Positions 1 through 6,456 of a stretch of 11,908 nucleotides of DNA are shown in pieces (position 1 is the stretch's first letter; each line of letters opens with the position of its first letter). Below the pieces are notes generated by a model that had not been told where the DNA came from, did no database searches, and saw nothing but the letters and a program-made list of their open reading frames with translations. The DNA lies in the NCBI GenBank assembly GCA_905236735.1, contig CAJOOU010000215.1, forward strand, positions 1 to 11,908, written 5' to 3'. A program made the translations under genes and the position numbers. This DNA is from an uncultured Eubacterium sp. GTDB taxonomy: Bacteria > Bacillota > Clostridia > Lachnospirales > Lachnospiraceae.

Positions 1-380
1 CAGAAACATTTAAAGCTGCCCTTCATGAGCTCCCGATAATGATGCCGATAGCATTTATCTTGGAATTCTTTGTTGTCGGAAAACTTGCCGGAGCCATGGC
101 GTTTAAGGTAATGAGGCCGACAGACAGACCTCAGTTTATAACCTACGCTATTTCAATTTGTATATGCATTATAATGTGTCCTACAATGAGTCTCATTGCC
201 ACCATTCTTTTTAAAGACACCCCATCATTCGGCACCTGGATTAAAACCTGGGCAATGAACTTTCCAATGGCAATTCTTTATCAGATGTGCTACTGCGGTC
301 CGATTGTAAGACTCATATTCAGGAGTATATTCAGAGAAAAAAATACGACAAACACGAAAAAAGCGGAAGTGGACAATTAA
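1..380 (+). CDS. DUF2798 family membrane protein, 5'-truncated by window edge
   Basis: The reading frame is open from base 3, so the gene starts outside the window; the first internal Met codon at 39 is not the true start. The visible 125 residues are strongly hydrophobic, with about three membrane segments. The run around HELPI-MPIAFILEF and the later CPTMSLIATILF segment resemble DUF2798 proteins, small integral membrane proteins of unknown function that usually carry a duplicated two-helix unit. What is visible would be the end of the first unit and a whole second unit. The tail is short, charged and cytoplasmic-looking (REKNTTNTKKAE). The last codons lie inside the terminator stem shared with the convergent gene. 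The family assignment rests on recognising motifs, not on an alignment. Confidence 0.75.
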   Translation, partial: ETFKAALHELPIMMPIAFILEFFVVGKLAGAMAFKVMRPTDRPQFITYAISICICIIMCPTMSLIATILFKDTPSFGTWIKTWAMNFPMAILYQMCYCGPIVRLIFRSIFREKNTTNTKKAEVDN

Positions 381-396
381 TCCACACCGCTTTTTT
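357..396. terminator. Bidirectional terminator overlapping both stop codons
   Basis: An imperfect hairpin pairs AAAAAAGCGG (357-366) with CCGCTTTTTT (387-396), and GTGGA (369-373) with TCCAC (381-385), leaving a 7-base loop. It has a T-run on each strand, so it can stop transcription in both directions. The stop codon of the rightward gene (378-380) lies in the loop and that of the leftward gene (395-397) in the T-run. Confidence 0.85.
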
Positions 397-1072
397 ATTC
401 TGCAAACCGCCTTCTTTTGCCTTCTTCAGGTATAAGAAAATCAATTATTGGGAGCAGTATATAAAATGCCACCGCCCTATATGGGAAATATATGCTCATT
501 ATAATAAGAGCTGCGGCCACTATCATCATTGTTAATGCCCGCCCTGCTATAAGCTTTAAAAAAAGCTCATAATGATGTTTAAAATGATGTTTTATTGCAA
601 AAAACTGTAAAAGATTTTGGCACATAAGCGTTATCAGATACACCACACAATAATTTATCTCAGCAAAAGTATCTCCTCTTTCGTTTAATATCCAAGATGT
701 CGTTACCGGAATGAGTGCAAGCGAAGCAAGGAAGATGAAATTCATTACAATAAAGCCGTGTCCTGCTTTTTTTACCGCCCCAAATATCCTTTTGTTCTCA
801 TACCAGAAATCCGCTATTATAAAAAAGCTGATTAAAAAAGTACCTATTGACCACAAAAAATCCCCATACTGTTCCCTTGACTCCGGATACGGGATGGAAA
901 GCACTATAATAGTAATGTATATAGCCACAACTCCATCATTTAATGCCGACAGGGAAGAAACAATACTCTCTTTTAATTTTTCTTCATTTAGCGCCCTTTT
1001 TTCACTCATATGCTCGAGCTTTTTTTGATTTTCCTCATTCTGCGTTCTGAAAAAAAGACTCCTTTTTTTCAT
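395..1072 (-). CDS. TMEM175-like (DUF1211) integral membrane protein, divergent signature
   Basis: A 225-residue membrane protein with a charged, basic N-terminal region (about 1-35) and roughly six hydrophobic segments. It resembles bacterial TMEM175/DUF1211 proteins, which form K+-permeable channels as oligomers. Helix 1 reads LSALNDGVVAIYITII (41-56), matching the family FSDGVFAIAIT signature except that FSDG has become LNDG (44-47) and the family's preceding Arg is missing. Later pieces (FWYENKRIF, then NFIFLASLALIPVTTSW) match the usual arrangement of helices 3 and 4. The ATG at 1072 is preferred over the TTG at 1075 because AGGAGG lies 7 bases before it. The upstream gene's TGA overlaps it as TGATG, which indicates translational coupling. 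The channel function is inferred from family only, and the altered signature makes ion selectivity uncertain. Confidence 0.75.
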   Translation of the reverse strand: MKKRSLFFRTQNEENQKKLEHMSEKRALNEEKLKESIVSSLSALNDGVVAIYITIIVLSIPYPESREQYGDFLWSIGTFLISFFIIADFWYENKRIFGAVKKAGHGFIVMNFIFLASLALIPVTTSWILNERGDTFAEINYCVVYLITLMCQNLLQFFAIKHHFKHHYELFLKLIAGRALTMMIVAAALIIMSIYFPYRAVAFYILLPIIDFLIPEEGKRRRFAE

Positions 1073-4000
1073 CAACTCTCCTCCTTTGTCTCCGTCATCC
1101 TTTTTCTCTCATCCATATCTACCATAACCACATAGAATATTTTACCGAAAAATTTATGTTCAGCCAGATGGCCATTATCAAGTATATTTTTAACTTTCCC
1201 TGTTTTTGTTATAATTCTGAAGTTTATATAATCTCTAAACCCTCCATCATCTGCTTCTATCTGTTTTTTTATTGACCTTTCCACCTCATCATAATCATCA
1301 GGATGTACTATTCCCTTAAAAGTACCTCCGGTAAATGACATGAAATCATCAAGGCTCTTACACTCAAACATTCTTATCAGTTCTTCGTTAGCATACAATA
1401 TATTTCCATCAAGAGTATACACAAAGATGGCTCCCGGTATATTGTTTGCAATATTTTTTAGATTAAACGCCAGCTGATATCTGTTCTGCGAATTTATCTT
1501 TACAGAGTCTTCGTATTTGAGATAATTATGTCCTCCCTCAAGCTTAATGGCATAAAGGGCATCATCGGCATTTCTCATCATTTCCCTTACAGACGAAGCA
1601 CACCTGGGATACTCGGCATATCCCATCGAGCAGGTAAAAGTCTGCTTTTTGCCCTTGTCATAAAAACAATGTTCCTCATTCATCATCTTCTCGACCATGT
1701 CGGTTATATCATCTGCTGTGGTATTTTTTACAAGAATACTGAACTCATCTCCTCCTGTTCTGCCTATAATTGATTTTTCACCGAAAGTCCTCTGCAAATC
1801 GCTCGCAAAGTTAATAAGTGCCTCATCACCCTTTAAATGTCCGTGCAAATCGTTTACTGACTTAAAATCATCAATATCCGTAATTACGAGGGTACAGGGC
1901 TCATCTTCATTGGTGTCAAAATATTTATCTACCTCCAGCCTGAATCCATATCTGTTATTAAGCCCTGTCAAATCATCTGTATTACTGATGAGATTGAGTT
2001 TGTTTACAAGTATGGTAGATACCATCCTTACAGAAATAAAATATGCCGCCTCTTCCATCAATCTCTTTATATGCTCTATTTCCGACACATTGAAGTTATC
2101 TATGCATACAAACCCCATCAGCTTGCCTCCATCATAGAGAGGAAACATCATCATATTTTTGATGCCGTTCTTTTTTAAATAGCTGTATATTTCAGGTCTG
2201 GTCTCCTTGATTTTGCGGACATCATCTATCAGAAGAATGCCCATATCATCCATATCCTCATAAACGCCTTGCAAATCCCATACCTCGCCTAAAGAGTCCC
2301 TTATCAGAAAGGTTCTCTTTTTTACATCCCAGGTATAATTGAATTTGCCGGTATTATCCACAATATAAACGGTATCCGAATGTATTGCCTTGCCAAGTTC
2401 GGTAAGTGTGTTTGTTATTGCCTCATCCATATCTTCGCTGCCGTTTAGTACTCTGGCTATGCGGATAATAGTATCATCAGTTGTATGTTTTTTTTCAAGC
2501 AGTTCGCTTTCATGAATATATTCATCCACGGGAATAAGCACCGCATAGGTTCCGTTCATACCACTTGCCCGTCCCATGGAAAAGTCTACCCAATGTCCGA
2601 GAGCTCCCGAATACGCCCGGCCTGAAACGCTCTCCCCCTTGCAGGCTCTCATCATATACCTTACAAGGGTTTTTTCTGTTACCGGAAATGCATTCCTATA
2701 CAGATTTCCAACAATTTCAGCCTCATTAATACCACTGATTTCACAGAATTTCTCATTAACAAAAAGTACCCTTACATCTTCTACTGCTTCTTCCGCACTT
2801 TCAATTACAATATACGGGACGGGCAAATCCTTATCAATATCCGGCTTTTCACTCCTGATATCTTCGGTCTTTCTTTTATCTGCCGGGTAAGGCTGCCTCG
2901 TCGCAGGAGTTTTTATGTACTCCATTCCGTAATCCGCCAACTCCATATTGTTTACGATGCGCTTTGCCGTAGCAATAATATCATTGTTGATATTCTCATC
3001 CTCGACTCTCACACACAACAAAAATTTCTTTTCTTCTCCGGGAATTCTGATAAACAGATGCTGAGCCAGCTTATATCTGCCACCGTTTTTTAGCCTTATT
3101 CTGAAATACGCGGAGAAAGAGATTCTCTTGCCATTGTTTAATTTCCTTTTAATATATGCCCAGGTAAAGGTTCTCTCATAACGGATTCTGTCTTCCGGAT
3201 GAACCAGTCTAAGCTGTCCGTTTCCGCTAAATACACTCTCCATATCATATATTTTTTCCTTAGAGCCTATATGTTCCTGATCTGTTATTACCGTTTCTAT
3301 GGAATCCTCCCCGAAGTCTATGAGATGAATATTGTTAAATGCCGGGATTATGTTTCTCACAGCTTCATCCATCTGCAGGGCGCTGCCCTCATCACTCTCA
3401 TGATTAACCTCATTGAAAATAAACTTAACCATATGCCCCATGGCGCTGACATCTATGTCTTCACAGATGATACGGAAATACCTGTTATTATTTACAAATA
3501 TTATTTCTTCCTTTTTACCGCTCCTTATGGCGCGGTTTGCAAGTATACGAAACCTCTCTCCAAGGGAAGATTCTTTTATAATGTTTATTGCTCTTTCAGC
3601 ATCCCCGTCCTTACTGAAAAGCCTTGTAACTATGCTCTTATATTCCTCATTTAAATAGTACGGAGTAAAAGTCTCACCATCATACAAAAACAGTGAAGTA
3701 GGCTGCTCGGTCACCACATTTACAAGTCCGACCTTTCCAAAAAACTCCCTCTCTTCGGCGGATTCCCTGGTTATTCCCATCTGTCTGAGATTAATATCCG
3801 TCCTTCCAAATGGTTCCGGTTTACCAAAGTAATATCCCTGGACATATTCACAGCCAAGTTCCCGCAGAAAATCTACCTGCTCTTTTGTTTCCACGCCTTC
3901 CATAAGTGTATGTATGCCAAGGTTTTTTGCCATTAAAATCATACCTGTAACAATTTTCTGGGACTTGTGATTAATCTTACGGATAAACTCCATATCAATC

Positions 4001-5055
4001 TTTATCTCATCAAATTCAAAGTCTCTTAATGTATTTAAAGAAGAATATCCCTTTCCAAAATCATCCATAAGCACCTCAAATCCGTCCTCATGGAATTTAC
4101 TTATCTGTTCTTTTATTTTATCCGGTTCATCGGAAACAGCCGACTCTGTTATCTCCACCCTGAACCACTCATGTGAAAGTCCGCTTGAATCTACTATATT
4201 TTTTACAACCTCATACGGCTCTATCATCTTAAAATCATTCGGCGAGAGATTAAATGAAATAGGAATTTTTGAAATCCCCATCTCATCACATTTTTTCAAA
4301 TCCTTTATAATCTGTCTGAGGATATATATGTCGAGCTTGTAGGTAAGGTTACTGTCCTCAAGTATCGGAATAAATACTCCCGGTGATATCATCCCCCGCT
4401 CCGGATCTATCCATCTTGCAAGTGCCTCAGCTCCGGCCAGCCTGTTATCCAACAGCCTTATCTGCGGCTGATAATACACCTGAAAATACCCGTTTTCAAG
4501 CGCCTTGTCAAAGTTGGTAAGAACATAATCACGATTTTTAACCGTTTCTTCCAGGCTCTCGTCAAAATATCTGTATCTCGAGCCATAGCTGTTCCTGTCC
4601 CAGTCACAGGCTACTCTTGCCCTGTCACAGGCTATGATAACAGAAAGGGAATCATCCCTGGCAATATAAATTCCTGCTCTGACGGGCAAAGTTATCCCGT
4701 TACAGGCAGGAACCATTTTGTCAAATACTAAATTAATTCTTTCTTCGACACTCTCATTTTCAGCAACAACATAAAAATGATCTTCTCCGAATCTTGAACA
4801 GTTTTCATTTCCAAAAACTTCTCTTAATGCATTGCCAAGCTCCGCTATCAGTCTATTACCGCCCTCGAGGCCGTACTTACTGTTATAATTCTTCAGTCCG
4901 CAAAGATTGAACGATATAAATACCGTTTCTTTGCCCCGAAGTGACATTTCTTTCTGAAACATTGGCGCTTTCCCTAAAAAACGCTCCATATTCGGCAGCT
5001 GTGTAAGCGTATCATAATAGTTTGCCTTGTTTTCATCAAACCCTATTTCTGTCAT
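1072..5055 (-). CDS. Multidomain c-di-GMP protein: GGDEF(degenerate)-EAL-PAS-GAF-GGDEF-PAS
   Basis: A 1327-residue cytoplasmic protein with no membrane segment. The N-terminal GGDEF-like domain (about 10-165) has GEDHF (90-94) where GGDEF should be, so it is probably inactive or only binds nucleotide. The EAL domain (about 170-418) keeps EALAR (210-214), N269, E301/E304, DDFG (331-334), K352, EGVET (386-390) and Q406, so c-di-GMP phosphodiesterase activity is likely. Two PAS-like segments follow (about 450-550 and 570-690), then a clearer PAS (745-845), a GAF domain (860-1010) and an intact GGDEF domain (1020-1180, motif 1101-1105). No RxxD inhibitory site lies five residues before that motif. 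A further PAS_3 domain (1200-1318) ends the protein. It is therefore a predicted bifunctional synthase/hydrolase controlled by several sensors. AGGGAG lies 7 bases before the ATG. A weak TATTAT-type -10 sits at 5108-5113, but no good -35 was found. Confidence 0.9.
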   Translation of the reverse strand: MTEIGFDENKANYYDTLTQLPNMERFLGKAPMFQKEMSLRGKETVFISFNLCGLKNYNSKYGLEGGNRLIAELGNALREVFGNENCSRFGEDHFYVVAENESVEERINLVFDKMVPACNGITLPVRAGIYIARDDSLSVIIACDRARVACDWDRNSYGSRYRYFDESLEETVKNRDYVLTNFDKALENGYFQVYYQPQIRLLDNRLAGAEALARWIDPERGMISPGVFIPILEDSNLTYKLDIYILRQIIKDLKKCDEMGISKIPISFNLSPNDFKMIEPYEVVKNIVDSSGLSHEWFRVEITESAVSDEPDKIKEQISKFHEDGFEVLMDDFGKGYSSLNTLRDFEFDEIKIDMEFIRKINHKSQKIVTGMILMAKNLGIHTLMEGVETKEQVDFLRELGCEYVQGYYFGKPEPFGRTDINLRQMGITRESAEEREFFGKVGLVNVVTEQPTSLFLYDGETFTPYYLNEEYKSIVTRLFSKDGDAERAINIIKESSLGERFRILANRAIRSGKKEEIIFVNNNRYFRIICEDIDVSAMGHMVKFIFNEVNHESDEGSALQMDEAVRNIIPAFNNIHLIDFGEDSIETVITDQEHIGSKEKIYDMESVFSGNGQLRLVHPEDRIRYERTFTWAYIKRKLNNGKRISFSAYFRIRLKNGGRYKLAQHLFIRIPGEEKKFLLCVRVEDENINNDIIATAKRIVNNMELADYGMEYIKTPATRQPYPADKRKTEDIRSEKPDIDKDLPVPYIVIESAEEAVEDVRVLFVNEKFCEISGINEAEIVGNLYRNAFPVTEKTLVRYMMRACKGESVSGRAYSGALGHWVDFSMGRASGMNGTYAVLIPVDEYIHESELLEKKHTTDDTIIRIARVLNGSEDMDEAITNTLTELGKAIHSDTVYIVDNTGKFNYTWDVKKRTFLIRDSLGEVWDLQGVYEDMDDMGILLIDDVRKIKETRPEIYSYLKKNGIKNMMMFPLYDGGKLMGFVCIDNFNVSEIEHIKRLMEEAAYFISVRMVSTILVNKLNLISNTDDLTGLNNRYGFRLEVDKYFDTNEDEPCTLVITDIDDFKSVNDLHGHLKGDEALINFASDLQRTFGEKSIIGRTGGDEFSILVKNTTADDITDMVEKMMNEEHCFYDKGKKQTFTCSMGYAEYPRCASSVREMMRNADDALYAIKLEGGHNYLKYEDSVKINSQNRYQLAFNLKNIANNIPGAIFVYTLDGNILYANEELIRMFECKSLDDFMSFTGGTFKGIVHPDDYDEVERSIKKQIEADDGGFRDYINFRIITKTGKVKNILDNGHLAEHKFFGKIFYVVMVDMDERKRMTETKEES

Positions 5056-5128
5056 ACAGTTTCTCCCTTATGCCGTTTCAGTTTTTTGACAAAATTCCTT
5101 CACAAATATAATACACTAATTTTGTAAA

Positions 5129-5173
5129 GAAAAAAAGGGCATTTTTCTGATTATTCAAAAAAATGTCCCTTTT
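5129..5173 (-). terminator. Rho-independent terminator of hsp20
   Basis: Arms 5133-5146 and 5159-5173 pair along about 14 bp with one bulged base (5166). On the minus strand the stem is followed by seven T, then CTTTA. It lies just beyond the stop codon of the Hsp20 gene and separates it from the c-di-GMP gene. The remaining intergenic bases (5174-5230) show nothing recognisable. Confidence 0.85.
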
Positions 5174-5230
5174 AAATCTCATAGACTTTTAAAGTTATTG
5201 ATTGGTTACCATTTAAGGAGTAATCTGTAT

Positions 5231-5650
5231 TTATCCGGCTATCTGGATATACTTCTTTTCTTCCACTTCACTCTCATTTTTCTTTGGAAGATCAATAGTC
5301 AAAACTCCATTTTCAAATTTTGCTTTAATATCCTCTTCCTTCATTTTGTTTCCAACATAATAACTTCTTGAACAAGAGCCGTAATATCTTTCCCTGTGAA
5401 TATAACTGCCGTCTTCTTTACTTTCATCTGTATTTGTCTCTTTTTCGGCAGATATCACAAGATATCCGTCCTTAAGCTCCGCATGGATGTCATCCTTTGC
5501 ATATCCCGGCAAATCTATGCCGATTTCATATGCGTTTTCGGTTTCTTTGATATCAGTTTTCATAATATCGGGAGATTTACTCCTGTCTCTTCCAAAATCA
5601 TCAAAAAAATCATCCATTAAAGTTCTTCCAAAAATACTGGGCATCAACAT
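5231..5650 (-). CDS. Small heat shock protein, Hsp20/alpha-crystallin family
   Basis: A 139-residue ATP-independent holdase chaperone of the cytoplasm that keeps unfolding proteins soluble for refolding by DnaK/ClpB systems. The alpha-crystallin domain spans about 32-122. It has the typical IDLPGYAKDDI segment (45-55), an ENGVLTIDLPK strand (113-123) holding the conserved GVL, and a C-terminal I-x-I anchor (IQI, 135-137) used for oligomer assembly. The length is normal for Clostridia Hsp18/Hsp20 proteins. The first ATG (5650) is chosen because AGGAGG stands 8 bases before it; a second in-frame ATG two codons later is less well placed. A consensus promoter lies upstream with a perfect CIRCE overlapping its -35 region, and a terminator follows the gene, so it is a single-gene HrcA-controlled unit. 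Confidence 0.95.
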   Translation of the reverse strand: MLMPSIFGRTLMDDFFDDFGRDRSKSPDIMKTDIKETENAYEIGIDLPGYAKDDIHAELKDGYLVISAEKETNTDESKEDGSYIHRERYYGSCSRSYYVGNKMKEEDIKAKFENGVLTIDLPKKNESEVEEKKYIQIAG

Positions 5651-5707
5651 AATCTTTACCTCCTCTTATCTTTGCGGCTAAGCCGTTTTGTTTCTCTTGA
5701 TGATTAT

Positions 5708-5736
5708 GTTATACACCTTTGTTAGCACTCTGTCAA
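5708..5736 (-). promoter_or_regulatory. Sigma-A type promoter of hsp20
   Basis: On the minus strand TTGACA (5731-5736) and TATAAC (5708-5713) are separated by exactly 17 bases. The -35 hexamer lies wholly in the 9-base spacer of the CIRCE palindrome, so a bound HrcA dimer would occlude RNA polymerase. Confidence 0.85.
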
Positions 5737-5748
5737 GTAGAGTGCTAA
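5722..5748. promoter_or_regulatory. CIRCE operator (HrcA binding site)
   Basis: TTAGCACTC (5722-5730), 9 spacer bases and GAGTGCTAA (5740-5748) match the CIRCE consensus without a mismatch; the flanking G/C pair extends each arm by one base. CIRCE is bound by the repressor HrcA, which loses activity on heat shock when GroEL is titrated away. hrcA itself is not in this window. Confidence 0.97.
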
Positions 5749-5781
5749 CAATTTATAAAAAATTTATATTTTAGTATAATA

Positions 5782-5814
5782 AAAGGCTCTTTTCCTTTTA
5801 AAAAGAGCCTTTAA
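5782..5814 (-). terminator. Terminator of the glutathione peroxidase gene
   Basis: AAAGGCTCTTTT (5782-5793) pairs with an AAAAGAGCCTTT arm ending at 5812, leaving a short loop. The minus-strand sequence after the stem is a T-rich TTTTATTAT run. It lies between the peroxidase stop codon and the hsp20 promoter. The plus-strand side is less T-rich, so it probably acts leftward. Confidence 0.8.
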
Positions 5815-5830
5815 AATATATGTGTCTGCT

Positions 5831-6370
5831 TTACAGAGCTTCTTTTACCATCTTCTCGATGTCTTTTATATCATCTGTCGGTTCAAATCTGCCAAGAATT
5901 TCACCGTCCTTGCCAATTACAAATTTGGTAAAGTTCCACTTGATATTTCCGTTGTTTTTGTAATCTTTATCCATCTTCTTTAAGATTGGTGCAAGGGCAA
6001 GCTTTGCCGGTCCTTTAAGACCCCCAAATGTTGTGTTTGATGTGAGCCACTTATAGAGCGGAATAGCATTCTCTCCGTTTACATCAACCTTACTCTGCTG
6101 CGGGAATGTTATTCCGAATCTTCCTGTGCAGAATGTATGAATTTCCTCATCATTTCCCGGCGCCTGCTCTCCGAACTGATTACACGGGAAATCAAGAATT
6201 TCAAATCCTTTGTCCTTAAGTTTCTCATACATGGCCTGAAGTTCCTTATATTGTGGCGTGAACCCGCATCCGGTAGCGGTATTTACTACCAAAACCACCT
6301 TGCCTTTAAACTCGGAAAGCGCCAAATCACTTCCATCCATCTTTTTAACAGTAAAATCATATAAATTCAT
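5831..6370 (-). CDS. Cysteine-type glutathione/thiol peroxidase (GPx family)
   Basis: A 179-residue soluble peroxidase that reduces hydroperoxides; bacterial Cys-type members usually draw electrons from thioredoxin rather than glutathione. The family core is complete: the NTATGCGFTPQY block carries the peroxidatic Cys35, followed by FPCNQFGEQ with Gln65, and IKWNFTKF with Trp145 and Asn146, which together make the catalytic tetrad. Cys35 is a plain TGC codon, so this is not a selenoprotein. Cys63 and Cys81 are candidate resolving cysteines. The ATG at 6370 is supported by GGAGGG 7 bases upstream. It has its own strong promoter just past the putP stop codon. It probably protects this anaerobe against peroxides, alongside the nearby rubrerythrin. 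Confidence 0.93.
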   Translation of the reverse strand: MNLYDFTVKKMDGSDLALSEFKGKVVLVVNTATGCGFTPQYKELQAMYEKLKDKGFEILDFPCNQFGEQAPGNDEEIHTFCTGRFGITFPQQSKVDVNGENAIPLYKWLTSNTTFGGLKGPAKLALAPILKKMDKDYKNNGNIKWNFTKFVIGKDGEILGRFEPTDDIKDIEKMVKEAL

Positions 6371-6414
6371 TTATGTACCCTCCTGCAAATAAAATTAAAT
6401 TGTGCGCATCTTTA

Positions 6415-6448
6415 TTTGCATTGTACACAATCGAATTATTCCTGTCAA
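6415..6448 (-). promoter_or_regulatory. Promoter of the peroxidase gene with inverted repeat over the -10
   Basis: Minus strand: TTGACA (6443-6448), 17-base spacer, TACAAT (6420-6425), with TG bases just before the -10. The -10 is part of ATTGT-GT-ACAAT (6420-6431), a short inverted repeat that could be an operator. The regulator is unknown; the repeat does not match the PerR consensus. Confidence 0.75.
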
Positions 6449-6456
6449 CACTTTTT

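Noticed and set aside
1070..1075. TTG at 1075 as start of the TMEM175-like gene
   Set aside because: The ATG immediately after it has better spacing from AGGAGG (7 rather than 4 bases) and is the stronger codon.
1697..2137. 146-codon plus-strand frame inside the GGDEF region
   Set aside because: It is antisense to conserved GAF/GGDEF coding sequence, is Ser/Leu-rich, resembles no family and has no initiation signals.
5086..5114. Plus-strand TTGACA-17-TAATAC, a near-consensus promoter in the gap upstream of the c-di-GMP gene
   Set aside because: It points away from that gene and straight into the hsp20 terminator hairpin after about 15 bases, with no frame or structured RNA to serve. AT-rich chance is the simpler explanation.
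5831..6370. Possible selenocysteine peroxidase
   Set aside because: The peroxidatic residue is encoded by TGC, not TGA.
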